From positions 1-43,744 of the IMG/VR virus record IMGVR_UViG_3300005253_000041: a stretch of DNA of 43,744 nt, one strand, 5' to 3'. This DNA is from a virus. The notes beneath the pieces are model-generated. The model saw only the letters and a list, made by a program, of their open reading frames with translations, was not told the origin of the DNA and did not search any database. Position numbers and translations under genes: made by a program. Numbering within the stretch: the first letter of the stretch is position 1; each line of letters begins with the position of its first letter. Of this stretch, positions 1 through 8,662 are shown one piece after another.

Positions 1-121
1 GCTGTTAGCTTGCCTTGTAAGGTTGTAGCACCAAAGTTATCTACTGTAAACCTTGAAGCAGAACCATCAAAGAGACCATATCTTGTTTGTTTACCATTAT
101 AGATGTCAACATCCCTAAACC
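1..121. repeat. Terminal direct repeat, left copy
   Basis: These 121 bases are identical to 43624-43744. The tail-fibre frame continues across the join, so the repeat is best read as the overlap of a circular assembly. An odd length near 121 is typical of a k-mer overlap, so it is probably not a physical terminal repeat of the virion DNA. Confidence 0.95.
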
Positions 122-1754
122 TTGTAGTTCCGCCAAGATAGCCATTAAAATTTAGGGCTACAGTGCCTGCGTTCCCATTAGTTGCGTGCTCCTCTAGCTG
201 GTCGCTAGTTAGCGTCAGGCGAGCTGTTTTAAGCGTCCCTACACCAGTTATGTCATTAGTCCCCATAACTATGTTACCAGCCATTGTGCCACCAGCAAGC
301 GGAAGTGCAGCTATGTCAGCAAGGATGGTAGCTGGTGCCTTCCACTCTGGGTCATTAGCACCCATAGCCAGTATTGTATTATCAGCACCTTTGGCTAACC
401 TTGTGTTTACTGTGGCGTTCCTGAACATTATATCGCCACGAGTAGTGAGAGGTGATATAAGGGCTAAGGTCTCAGCCAGTGTTTTCTTGACATAAGCATC
501 ATTACCAGAGGCAACTAGAAAGTCATTGGCAGCATCGGCTAGGGAGTGTAAAATGTACTGGGTGTGGTCATCATCTCCTAGCCCACCAAGAGAGCCGTGG
601 TCTGTAGCAAAGTTAGAGGTAAATACAGTAGTCCACGGGTAGGTAATAGTCATTGTGGTCTGACCTTGCTGTAAGATTATCTTGGCTACCAAGGCACAGT
701 AATTGGTTACTATATTGGGAAGAGAAGAGGGAACACCAGCTTCCTCAGCTTCGTTAACTTTGTAATCTCCCTGCCCATAGACTATGTGGAAATGTAGCCC
801 GTCTATCTCCATAAATACCCAGCTAACCCCATACCTGTTTGCTGTGAAATTAGCCAGCCCCGTAGCCACATCGTTATACTGGGAGTTACTTATCTGGGTA
901 GCACCGTGTACTTCCACCCAAGCAGCAGGCCCTAAGTCTCCGTCATAGTAATGGTATGTCCAGAAATCAATAGTGTAGTTTTCAGTACCGAGAGGAAAGA
1001 TATCAGCATCAAGGGTTAATTCCGTCGAGTCTACAAAGGCTATTATAGTTCCATAAGTGTCATCAGTGGTGTTGTGAACTGACTTACCCACATCATTCAC
1101 ACTAAAGTCACCGCCAGCATCGTGTAGTTTATTGACCTCATTAAAGTCAGCCGTACCAGACCTTGATGTGTCGAACGGGAGAGAGGTATGTCTGTTTAAT
1201 CCCTCATACATAACCCCTGCTGATATTAATAGATTGCGTGTTCCAGTTTCTGTGGTAGTTAAGCCTTCAACTTGATGAACAAGGTCTTCTTCTTGGTGGT
1301 GCATATCAACCGTAGCACCTAAGTCAAGTTCAAAGTTAGTAGGTTTATGAAAATGAGTCTCAGTCCCATCCCTGAATGCTGTGCCTATGTGGATGTGGTC
1401 TAACTTAAAGCCGTGAGTTAGGATGCTAGTAGAAACTACTAATTGGGGAGTACCGCCATTATAATCTAGGTAGATGTAATTTGTGGTTAAGTCAGTCAGA
1501 GCAGCCGTATTCCCCCCTGCGTAGGCAAAGACTCTCCCTACAGCAGATTCGGAATCAGTTACTGAAATCCAAGCAGTAAGAGAGGCTATGGCAACAGTAC
1601 CATCTCCGTTATCGGTAATAGCTCCCCCAGCCAGAAGTGTCCTATCTCCAAACCACTTCATGTAGTCCTGAACGGTAATATCAGAGGTTAGCTGAAGTCC
1701 GCCATCTGGGTTGACCTTAGGGTATTCAGTTCCAGGTAGTAGTCTCCTACTCAT
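1..1754 (-). CDS. Tail fibre, N-terminal part (runs off window start, continues at 43623)
   Basis: This is the first 584 codons of a 942-residue fibre. It starts at the ATG at 1754 and reads without a stop to base 1. It continues in frame at 43623 because base 1 equals 43624, and it ends at 42549. A fibre motif of the form DHGSLGGLGDDDHTQY and a later LPLAGGTMAGN motif are typical of phage tail fibres and mark stalk segments. The rest is rich in Gly, Thr and Asp and looks beta-structured. It is the first fibre-type protein after the hub and propeller genes, so it probably contacts the host surface. The receptor is unknown. Confidence 0.88.
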   Translation of the reverse strand, partial: MSRRLLPGTEYPKVNPDGGLQLTSDITVQDYMKWFGDRTLLAGGAITDNGDGTVAIASLTAWISVTDSESAVGRVFAYAGGNTAALTDLTTNYIYLDYNGGTPQLVVSTSILTHGFKLDHIHIGTAFRDGTETHFHKPTNFELDLGATVDMHHQEEDLVHQVEGLTTTETGTRNLLISAGVMYEGLNRHTSLPFDTSRSGTADFNEVNKLHDAGGDFSVNDVGKSVHNTTDDTYGTIIAFVDSTELTLDADIFPLGTENYTIDFWTYHYYDGDLGPAAWVEVHGATQISNSQYNDVATGLANFTANRYGVSWVFMEIDGLHFHIVYGQGDYKVNEAEEAGVPSSLPNIVTNYCALVAKIILQQGQTTMTITYPWTTVFTSNFATDHGSLGGLGDDDHTQYILHSLADAANDFLVASGNDAYVKKTLAETLALISPLTTRGDIMFRNATVNTRLAKGADNTILAMGANDPEWKAPATILADIAALPLAGGTMAGNIVMGTNDITGVGTLKTARLTLTSDQLEEHATNGNAGTVALNFNGYLGGTTRFRDVDIYNGKQTRYGLFDGSASRFTVDNFGATTLQGKLT

Positions 1755-1761
1755 ATCTCTC

Positions 1762-2145
1762 CTAAGCTAAAAATCCAAATATATCTATAGTAGCAGTACA
1801 AGCTGCTGTAGTACCAGTAATAACCTTAATTCCAAAGACGCTAGCAGCGGCAGAGTCAGTATACTTAGTAACATCAGCTCCAGCTATCACCATGTAGTCA
1901 GTACCAAATGTAGTCATACTAGATAGGTCTATTGTCTGCCTCCAAGTATCAGCATCAGCACCAGTACCGAGGTCATAATCAGTACCTCCAGACATACTGG
2001 CTGATGGTTCTCTCACTACTACATGAGTTACATATAGTGTCTTGCCTGTAGGAACAGTATATAGATTAGTCTTACCTGCTGTCTTCATATCAACACCTGA
2101 TACTGTTATCAGTCTAGCTATTGCGTTCTCAATAAGTTCTGCCAT
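1762..2145 (-). CDS. Small tail-associated beta protein
   Basis: 127 residues, rich in Thr, Ala and Val, with predicted beta alternation and no signal peptide. The middle (KTLYVTHVVVREPSAS) and the end look like a compact beta sandwich. It lies 8 bp upstream of the fibre start and just after another small tail gene, so a part in the distal tail or fibre attachment is likely. I do not recognise a family. Confidence 0.7.
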   Translation of the reverse strand: MAELIENAIARLITVSGVDMKTAGKTNLYTVPTGKTLYVTHVVVREPSASMSGGTDYDLGTGADADTWRQTIDLSSMTTFGTDYMVIAGADVTKYTDSAAASVFGIKVITGTTAACTATIDIFGFLA

Positions 2146-2153
2146 ACTGCCTC

Positions 2154-2366
2154 CTATAGTTTGTAAACTGTGTCTCCGCTATAACTGATTACTACACCGT
2201 CATAGACTACTATTGCATCAGCTATAGTAGACATCATACCACCTACTGTTGAACCTGATACCTGAGTCACTAGTAGCTCTCTCTTTTCAAAGTCCATGCC
2301 AGTTGGATTAGTATGCACAGGCTCATCAAAAGGTCTAGTTGTAGTATGTCTAGGTCTAATTGTCAT
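2154..2366 (-). CDS. Small hypothetical tail protein
   Basis: 70 residues. The start overlaps the end of the propeller gene by 4 bases, which suggests coupled translation. The N-terminus is Thr/Arg-rich and the rest alternates hydrophobic residues. It sits in the tail-fibre block; no family is recognised. Confidence 0.65.
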   Translation of the reverse strand: MTIRPRHTTTRPFDEPVHTNPTGMDFEKRELLVTQVSGSTVGGMMSTIADAIVVYDGVVISYSGDTVYKL

Positions 2367-3904
2367 GCTCTCATCAGCTCCACAAGCTCTCGCTCTAACA
2401 GTATCCTCTCACCTGGAGGCAGATTACCTGCTAGCTGTCTTCTAACCTCAGTTACTCTAGCTCTTCTTCTCTGAACTTCTATTATATTCTGTAGTTCAGG
2501 AGGCAACTTACTAACTTGAGGAGCATCAAATCCAGCAGGTATATCTGAAATAGTTGGTATTATATCTGGCTGTTTTACTGCCTTATCTATCTGCTCCTTA
2601 ACAGTACCATCAGGAGTCTTAGCAGTATCCAACTCGCTACGCACTGCTGTTTTTGCTATATCTATATCAAAACCTAAAGCACCGAGTCCTGCCTGCATTA
2701 CAAATAGTCCAGGTCGGAAGATATGGCGGATAGAAGATGGCCTAGCTACGGCATCAGAAGGAAATATAAACTCGTTCCAAACGGTTCCAGATGCTATAAC
2801 AAAGGTCTTAAGGAAACCATCACTCTGAGGACCACTATAGGCAATAGCATATACCCTAAGAGAACCAGGTCTATTTATTACAACTGGGTCGTTGCAATCC
2901 GCATTATCAAATTCTGCACTAGCAAGAACTGCACTGATAGTCCCATCTGGTGAAACCTGAAAAGTCTTCAACCAGCCATCAAAATCAACACCCTGATAAG
3001 CGACAGCAAAGAGATTTGCTGCCCTCTTAATAAGAGAAGGTACTCTACTTACCGTATCGTAGGTTAAGGTGCCCAAGACACTGTTGCCTATAGTACCAAC
3101 ACCATCAATATCTACTGTATATATCTTTCCTGTACTGCTTGTAGCAATGCAACAGGCAATTACAAAAATGCTTCCTGAGAGGTGAGCAATGCTAGTTCTC
3201 AGTCCGTTTGCTCCACCAGCCTCAAATATAAGTGAGTCAATAACAGTATCACCTATAGCTCCAGCATTAGTAATGCTCACTGTTGCTACTATTCCCCTCC
3301 GTGTTGGTAAAGTGGCTATACCCTGATAGGCTATGGCATAGATGTTTCCTGATACTAGAATTATCCGAGGCATAGCCCCCTCAGTTGTATCAAACTCCAG
3401 GCTTTCTATCTCTGGACTAGCATCTATAGTCCCATCCGCATTGATATTAAGGGTCTTCAGCCAGCCATCTCTGTTTGCATCATGGTAAGCAATAACGAAC
3501 ACAGTCCCAGAAATATGTATAATAAAAGGATAATGACCTTCCCCAGCCTCAAACTCATGGCTATCAACTACTGTATCCCCTATATTACCAGAGCTATCTA
3601 TATCTACTGTGCATACCCAACCATCACTATCTACCCCATCGTAAGCGATAGCATAAATATTCCCAGAAACCTTTACTATAGTAGGTGTAGCTGCTCTTGA
3701 GGCATCAAACTCTAGAGTATCAACTACTGTATCTCCTATCTCACCATCTGAGTCTATAGTAACAGTACATAGCCATCCACCGCCAGGTCCTGTATAGGCT
3801 ATAGCGAACACATCTCCTGAGATATGTATAATCCAAGGAAAGTTGCCAGTAGCAGCATCAAACTCTAAGGTATCGGTTACACTCCCTGTAGCACCTACAG
3901 TCAT
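2363..3904 (-). CDS. Seven-repeat beta-propeller tail protein
   Basis: 513 residues. Residues 1 to about 370 hold seven tandem repeats of about 50-55 residues, each with a LEFDA-like opening, an SGxxYAIAY core and a GWLxTVxIDxxGxIGDTV end. This is the pattern of a seven-bladed propeller. The last ~100 residues are non-repetitive and end in a charged helix (VQRRRARVTEVRRQL), suitable for attachment to other tail parts. The start overlaps the hub gene's end by 4 bases. Position between hub and fibre fits a receptor-binding or baseplate role. The ligand is unknown. Confidence 0.8.
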   Translation of the reverse strand: MTVGATGSVTDTLEFDAATGNFPWIIHISGDVFAIAYTGPGGGWLCTVTIDSDGEIGDTVVDTLEFDASRAATPTIVKVSGNIYAIAYDGVDSDGWVCTVDIDSSGNIGDTVVDSHEFEAGEGHYPFIIHISGTVFVIAYHDANRDGWLKTLNINADGTIDASPEIESLEFDTTEGAMPRIILVSGNIYAIAYQGIATLPTRRGIVATVSITNAGAIGDTVIDSLIFEAGGANGLRTSIAHLSGSIFVIACCIATSSTGKIYTVDIDGVGTIGNSVLGTLTYDTVSRVPSLIKRAANLFAVAYQGVDFDGWLKTFQVSPDGTISAVLASAEFDNADCNDPVVINRPGSLRVYAIAYSGPQSDGFLKTFVIASGTVWNEFIFPSDAVARPSSIRHIFRPGLFVMQAGLGALGFDIDIAKTAVRSELDTAKTPDGTVKEQIDKAVKQPDIIPTISDIPAGFDAPQVSKLPPELQNIIEVQRRRARVTEVRRQLAGNLPPGERILLERELVELMRA

Positions 3905-4977
3905 GAGAAGCCTCTCCTATCTCTAATCTCTATCCTATCATACATCTCTAGCCTAGCCTCATGAGGAGCATACATCCTGCCAGCCATAGCCTCAAACTTA
4001 GCTCTAGCTAGCATAGAAGCTGCTCTACTATTCACATTAGTCTGAGTTGTTAAAGAGCCTGCCAGTATAATCTTATATATATCATCATAAGCGTCTATCT
4101 CAGCTTGGTCTACTCCGTTAGGACTAGCACTGACTAGATAGTTAGACCACAGTCTATCAGAGCCTGCATTGCCATAGACTAGGAAGTGGTTAGGTATCAG
4201 TGTGTTTTCCCTCTCCAGATACTCATGGAAGTAAGGAACTTGGTCTGAGTAGAAAGTTAAATCTACAGCATCACTACTCTGAGGATACTTAATCTCAAAC
4301 TCTAAATCATCTAGAGCCTTCAGGTAGCTAGCAGTCATATAGAGTAACCTATACAGCAAAGGAGCAGCATACTCAAAAGGCTGAGCATTGATGTCAAACT
4401 GAGGCTGAAGAGTATCTATAATACCATCATCTTCAACTAGAGCGTTTAGAGCCATAGCTACTCCTGACCCTTTACACTCAGCAATAATTAAGCCAAGGAT
4501 AGTAAAGATGGTATCAGTAGTATAGCCCTTAGTATATAGAGGTGGATTGCCTAGTCTAATAAGTGTTTCTCTTAGCTTAGCCCACATACCTTCTAGTTCT
4601 AGCACTTCCCAGAGCTTACCTCCTGCTGAGATAGTCTGCTGATGCTTTACCCAGAGTCTAGGAGGTGCTGGCTCATTAGTGCCATCTCCGAGATACTCAT
4701 TACCAGCACCAGTAGTATAGCCATAGCCAATCTCTATCCAATAGCCTTTGACTGATGGTATATCACGTTCTACATTTCTCAGGATAATAGTAGCGAAGTC
4801 ATCATAAGACTCTTCAGTATGGTCTATCAGCAAGATGCGATTACTATAAGCAGAGCTGTCAGTACTAAGGTCAACAGTAGTCCCTCCACTCTTGCTAGTA
4901 AATAGAAGCTTACAGTATGGAGTATTGGTTGCTGCTTGCTGTGCGGCTAGATAAGTTGCCGATAATGACCTTGCCAT
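3901..4977 (-). CDS. Tail hub / baseplate protein
   Basis: 358 residues. The N-terminal half reads as beta-rich tail-hub sequence (residues 45-140). The C-terminal third includes FLVYGNAGSDRLWSNYLV and an Ala-rich helix followed by LEMYDRIEIRDRRG, similar in style to the late-control-D/gp27 class that closes the tail tube. It is the largest protein before the propeller and fibre. The start overlaps the upstream stop by one base. The assignment rests on sequence style and position, not a unique motif. Confidence 0.6.
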   Translation of the reverse strand: MARSLSATYLAAQQAATNTPYCKLLFTSKSGGTTVDLSTDSSAYSNRILLIDHTEESYDDFATIILRNVERDIPSVKGYWIEIGYGYTTGAGNEYLGDGTNEPAPPRLWVKHQQTISAGGKLWEVLELEGMWAKLRETLIRLGNPPLYTKGYTTDTIFTILGLIIAECKGSGVAMALNALVEDDGIIDTLQPQFDINAQPFEYAAPLLYRLLYMTASYLKALDDLEFEIKYPQSSDAVDLTFYSDQVPYFHEYLERENTLIPNHFLVYGNAGSDRLWSNYLVSASPNGVDQAEIDAYDDIYKIILAGSLTTQTNVNSRAASMLARAKFEAMAGRMYAPHEARLEMYDRIEIRDRRGFS

Positions 4978-5501
4978 TATTCACCTGCTACAATCTCAAT
5001 CTCATTGATAGCATTTAAGTCAGTGCTTACCTTGATGAAAGGATAGGAGTTCTGAAGTCCTTTGTGTCTGTTATCTCTACCAGACTGATGAGGAACTGAG
5101 AGCTCATCAATCTGTCTCCAGTTCTCACTGTCATAACTGCCATAGACTATGAAATCACCAGAGGCTGGCGATGGGCTTCTTACCCATATATCCTTTAGAG
5201 AGTAGCCACCAGTGTCCTCAACAGATAGAATCACAGATAGCGGACCTGCGGCCTCAGCCTTTTCTCGGCAAGTCCAGATAACAGTACCATCTTGAACTAT
5301 ACTTCCTACTATATTAGTCCATACTGGTTCTACTGGAGGCACATCAGGAGGTATGCCCAAGTCAGAGGTTCCAGCCTGAGTGCACTCGTAGCATAGACCG
5401 TTGCCCTCTGTTGGGATGCAGAAACTTCCAATGACATAGACAGTAGATGGTTGCCAAGCAGCATAGTTAAATACAGATTTTCCATAAGCTCTGACTGACA
5501 T
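4977..5501 (-). CDS. Tail protein with carbohydrate-binding-like domains
   Basis: 174 residues. Residues 12-80 have the pattern W-x4-Y-x2-G, a Cys-containing centre, then P-x-W-T and DGTVIWTC, as in small chitin-binding-like modules of phage tail proteins. The second half (LKDIWVRSPSPASGDFIVYG, then SENWRQIDELS) resembles a discoidin (F5/8-type) fold. A role in surface glycan contact is likely but inferred. It lies directly upstream of the hub gene. Confidence 0.6.
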   Translation of the reverse strand: MSVRAYGKSVFNYAAWQPSTVYVIGSFCIPTEGNGLCYECTQAGTSDLGIPPDVPPVEPVWTNIVGSIVQDGTVIWTCREKAEAAGPLSVILSVEDTGGYSLKDIWVRSPSPASGDFIVYGSYDSENWRQIDELSVPHQSGRDNRHKGLQNSYPFIKVSTDLNAINEIEIVAGE

Positions 5502-5511
5502 ATCTCATCTC

Positions 5512-5910
5512 CTATCTATTGAATCCCCTGACATAGAATGTGCGGTCTGCTGACTGGTTTTGACTAACATGAACCCTCACATACTCAGCTCCACCAATGC
5601 GGAAGACAGTAACTATACCTCCAGCACCAGATGAAGTAGCGTGAGCAAAGTGACCAGTTGCATTACCATCCATAGTTACCATAGCTACTGGCACTTCACC
5701 GTTTGCTGGAGTAACAGTATCTACCCCATCAGTCTTCTGGATGTAAGGTGTAACGATACCACTAGTTGACAGTGTAGGAACTATAACTGTTATGAACTCA
5801 AAGCTACCCTTAAGGTCCACCAGCTTAGAGTATCTATCAACATCATCACCAGTAAACTCAGTAGACCTATCAATATCTACAAGGGCTTCGTGCCACTTAG
5901 TTGTTATCAT
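5512..5910 (-). CDS. Hypothetical beta-rich structural protein
   Basis: 132 residues, no Cys, rich in Val, Thr and Gly, ending in RTFYVRGFNR. Predicted mostly beta. It lies between small head genes and tail genes, where completion or tail-terminator proteins usually sit. No family could be named. Confidence 0.65.
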   Translation of the reverse strand: MITTKWHEALVDIDRSTEFTGDDVDRYSKLVDLKGSFEFITVIVPTLSTSGIVTPYIQKTDGVDTVTPANGEVPVAMVTMDGNATGHFAHATSSGAGGIVTVFRIGGAEYVRVHVSQNQSADRTFYVRGFNR

Positions 5911-5913
5911 GTC

Positions 5914-6096
5914 TTACCTCCCAAGGTCTAGCTCTTTACCTGTAGCCTCTCTAGCCATACCGAAGGCTTTGCCAGCACAGGCTTTCTGGTCAGCACCAGG
6001 CTGAGACATACAGGTTTCTATCTCAGCACTAACTGCTTCATTTATTTGCTGGTCAGTACTGTTATTATTAAGTGCGTCCATTTTAGGATTAGGCAT
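5914..6096 (-). CDS. Small alpha-helical phage protein
   Basis: 60 residues with two Cys in TCMSQPGADQKACAGKAFG, followed by a basic helix. The pattern (short disordered N-terminus, then a helix with spaced Cys) recurs in phage head/tail regions, but its function is unknown. Four bases separate it from the next gene. Confidence 0.6.
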   Translation of the reverse strand: MPNPKMDALNNNSTDQQINEAVSAEIETCMSQPGADQKACAGKAFGMAREATGKELDLGR

Positions 6097-6107
6097 TACA
6101 ATACTCC

Positions 6108-6428
6108 TTATGGTCTGTTTCTATTATAGTACACACCACCACCTCTGCCCAGAAAAACCCCATTGTCTCTCTGTGGGTCAATGTCACCTTGTCTTGCAGC
6201 TGGGTCATTATAGGCAGGAGTGTACTTGGATACCTGCTTCCTGGATACAACGTTACCTTTGCTGTCTGCCACCGTGAATACTTCGCTTTCTGTATTAGTA
6301 AAGGTAGACATTATCCTATCAGCATCTTTGCTACAGTTTGGGCAGACGGAAGGTAGAGCATACTCTGACATAGGTCTAACCTTCTCAAACTGCCTACCAC
6401 AACTGCACTCGTACTCATAGATTGGCAT
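6108..6428 (-). CDS. FmdB-type zinc-ribbon protein
   Basis: 106 residues. The N-terminal 45 residues match the FmdB/CxxC-CxxC regulatory zinc ribbon: MPIYEYECSCGRQFEK, then CPNC at 29-32. The tail is Gly/Arg-rich and unstructured, ending YYNRNRP. FmdB-like ribbons are common in phage structural operons, but their role is not established. The start is preceded by AAAAGG and the hairpin at 6441-6472. Confidence 0.85.
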   Translation of the reverse strand: MPIYEYECSCGRQFEKVRPMSEYALPSVCPNCSKDADRIMSTFTNTESEVFTVADSKGNVVSRKQVSKYTPAYNDPAARQGDIDPQRDNGVFLGRGGGVYYNRNRP

Positions 6429-6440
6429 TTCATTCCTTTT

Positions 6441-6472
6441 GAGAGGAGCAGGATATTACTCCCACTCCTCTC
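6441..6472. other. Intercistronic hairpin
   Basis: GAGAGGAG (6441-6448) and CTCCTCTC (6465-6472) form a perfect 8-bp inverted repeat with a 16-nt loop. It lies between the head block and the tail block of the leftward operon. There is no T-run on the leftward side, so it is more likely an RNA-processing or stability element than a terminator. Confidence 0.6.
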
Positions 6473-6478
6473 ATTAGA

Positions 6479-6574
6479 CTATTCTTTTTTCGTTTCCTTA
6501 GCCTTCTCGGTATCTACCTTATCTTGGAAGGCATACCAGTTTTCAGGACTCTTTGTTTCCTTTTTAGTTGTCAT
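6479..6574 (-). CDS. 31-residue charged peptide
   Basis: A short frame starting at the ATG at 6574, preceded by AAGGAG. It encodes a Lys/Glu-rich peptide containing SPENWYAFQDK. It fills the gap between the decoration-protein candidate and the hairpin, and codon use matches the neighbours. Function unknown. The small size keeps confidence moderate. Confidence 0.5.
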   Translation of the reverse strand: MTTKKETKSPENWYAFQDKVDTEKAKETKKE

Positions 6575-6584
6575 TCATTTCTCC

Positions 6585-7502
6585 TTAGTTAAACATTTTC
6601 AGGAAGATTGCAGGTGAGACAGTAATATTAGTAGGACTTCCCTCAGCTCCACCAATGTTAGTTGAGGCGTACTGCTCACCAATACGTTGTACGTTAGTAC
6701 TTTCAATACTCGCAACAGGAGTAGTGTCTGTCGTACCCGCAGACGTTTCGAAAGTTCCCCCAACAGCGTAGCCAACATGCTCGTAGGCAGCAGCACCTTG
6801 ATACGCTGCGTTGATGGGTATGAAGTTGCAAGGTCCGCCTGTCTGCACCCAACAGTACCTACTTGCATAGGATTGCTGGAGATAGACACCCAGTGCCATT
6901 CCATAAGGACCTGAGAAAGGTGAGCGAACTATAGCAAAGGGATGCTCAGTGATTACCACATCGTCGGCAGTGGTAAGAGCTATGACTAGTTCCCCGTCGA
7001 TGGTAAAGGTACTGTAGCCACTACCGTCATTCACAGTGTTCTTGATTATCTGATACATACTGGAACGACCAGCGGTCTGTCTACCACCTACGCCCATCTT
7101 GATACCGATGAAGCCGCCTGCGTAGGCATTTACGGCTACAGTGGTCATGTTTATGATAAGAGTATTAGCACCAGCTGCACCACTGATTACCTTGTTAGTC
7201 TCAATCTGCATTTCGGATGCAGACTCAGCTATATACCCAGCATTGATTGAGCCATCACCTGTGCCCTTCTGCCCAAAGTATGTAGGGTCAGTCTTAGTGT
7301 AGATAAATGTCCTCAAGCCATGCCGAAAGATAGTACCTGTGGGATACTTTTGTGCTGTACTACTTTTGTATAGGTCTACACCTGGCAGAAGCAAGTTTCC
7401 GCTCCACACACCGTCCTGCCCTTCCTCCCAAGGTGGCAAATAGATAGTGCCACCATTGTTTACTCTAAGGTCATGGTTTACTCCTGTATAACCGTCTACC
7501 AT
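6585..7502 (-). CDS. Capsid decoration / head protein candidate
   Basis: 305 residues, Gly/Thr/Ala-rich and beta-structured, encoded directly downstream of the major capsid gene. Pieces such as GTIFRHGLRTFIYTKTD and the aromatic SRYCWVQTGG segment fit a trimeric or knob-like head protein. AGGAG precedes the ATG at 7502. A minor coat or head-fibre role is inferred from position. The family is not certain. Confidence 0.65.
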   Translation of the reverse strand: MVDGYTGVNHDLRVNNGGTIYLPPWEEGQDGVWSGNLLLPGVDLYKSSTAQKYPTGTIFRHGLRTFIYTKTDPTYFGQKGTGDGSINAGYIAESASEMQIETNKVISGAAGANTLIINMTTVAVNAYAGGFIGIKMGVGGRQTAGRSSMYQIIKNTVNDGSGYSTFTIDGELVIALTTADDVVITEHPFAIVRSPFSGPYGMALGVYLQQSYASRYCWVQTGGPCNFIPINAAYQGAAAYEHVGYAVGGTFETSAGTTDTTPVASIESTNVQRIGEQYASTNIGGAEGSPTNITVSPAIFLKMFN

Positions 7503-7553
7503 TTTACTTTTCTCCTTTTATATTTTTGCTGTTTAAGGCACAGCGTTCAAAGC

Positions 7554-8636
7554 CTATATAGTGATTGCTGCATCCTGAATATCAAAGATTCTTCCTAGAC
7601 ACAGGCTTGAGCCTAGCAGCAGAGCGCTCCTATTAACCAGCCTTATACCGCCAGCATCATAGTCTTCTAATTCAGGAAAGCGGACGAGCTTATACAGGTC
7701 TCCCAGACCCTCAGTTCCACCAAAGGCATAGGTTAGACCTGGCTCCTGGTTCAGCACATTACCGTGCTTGATACCGAAGATAGAGTATACTCTGTCTCCA
7801 CTTGAGTAGAGTGCTCTTGCAGCACCATCAGAGCCAGTACCAGTGTCATCGTCCTCGGCTACTAGGTAGTCAGTCCTGATGATAGGAATACCATCCCAGA
7901 ACAGCACTCGCTTACCTAACTCATTGAAGCCCATTGTTAGGAAGGTTAGGTTAGTGGTATTAGCGGCAGCCTGTAGGATACCCCGCTCTTGGTAGGTAGC
8001 ATCCATTCTGCGAATGACCTCGTAAGGTGCCCAGAGCTCATCTACACCATAGAGCATAGAGTCAATCATTACTCTTAGGTAGTGTAGACTTAGCCCTGCA
8101 TCCCCGTTATCTATGTTCTTAGGGTCATTACCGAGATTAGATGAGTCGTAAGCAGTCCCATGCTCATAGGCTAAGGCATGAACTCCATCAAACTGCTTTG
8201 AGCTAGTGTAGGTGTTGTCAGCGTAGATAATCCTAGCACCTAACTTCCTCTTAAGCCCCTTCTCAGACTCTAACAGTACTCTTGCTTCATAGTTATTGTA
8301 GGTCCCGTAGATGCCTGGCAGGTAGTGGTCTAGCTTCCTCTGAATATAGCATCTACGAAGGGTCGATTCCTTCTCTTCATAGTCTACATCCTCTGTCCAG
8401 GACAGCTGTTCACCTATGTCTATATCTGCCACTGCGGCTTCAATGCTGGCTACTGCGGATGGTAGCTCTCTTAGCCACTCTATCTTAAGTCCACTGTGAG
8501 CAGCCTGACCTACAGTTAACCTGTCTAGTGGATTGTTTCTTTTAATATCTTCTTCAAAGACTCCTGGAATCTTCATTGACTGCGTTAGCTTCTGAGCAGC
8601 AGCCAGATTAATCCAGTTTCCACCTGAATCAGCCAC
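7554..8636 (-). CDS. Major capsid protein
   Basis: 360 residues, starting at a GTG at 8636 behind an AAAGGAG site. It follows the scaffold gene by 26 bp, the usual scaffold-coat order. Features fit an HK97-fold coat protein: an N-terminal helical arm, a long acidic-basic spine helix (ARVLLESEKGLKRKLGARII), and a late segment FGGTEGLGDLYKLVRFPELE. It assembles into the procapsid around the scaffold. Exact fold assignment is by context and style. Confidence 0.85.
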   Translation of the reverse strand: MADSGGNWINLAAAQKLTQSMKIPGVFEEDIKRNNPLDRLTVGQAAHSGLKIEWLRELPSAVASIEAAVADIDIGEQLSWTEDVDYEEKESTLRRCYIQRKLDHYLPGIYGTYNNYEARVLLESEKGLKRKLGARIIYADNTYTSSKQFDGVHALAYEHGTAYDSSNLGNDPKNIDNGDAGLSLHYLRVMIDSMLYGVDELWAPYEVIRRMDATYQERGILQAAANTTNLTFLTMGFNELGKRVLFWDGIPIIRTDYLVAEDDDTGTGSDGAARALYSSGDRVYSIFGIKHGNVLNQEPGLTYAFGGTEGLGDLYKLVRFPELEDYDAGGIRLVNRSALLLGSSLCLGRIFDIQDAAITI

Positions 8637-8662
8637 TTGTTTTCTCCTTTAACTTAGATTCT

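Noticed and set aside
1-121. Physical direct terminal repeat like that of T7-type phages
   Set aside because: The length suits an assembly overlap and the fibre gene reads through the join, so a packaged terminal repeat is not needed to explain it.
163-495. Plus-strand open frame inside the fibre gene
   Set aside because: It is antisense to the well-supported fibre frame and has no ribosome site.
2723-2953. Plus-strand frame in the propeller gene
   Set aside because: Antisense to seven clear protein repeats.
6441-6472. Leftward intrinsic terminator
   Set aside because: The base run after the stem on the transcribed strand is A-rich, not T-rich.
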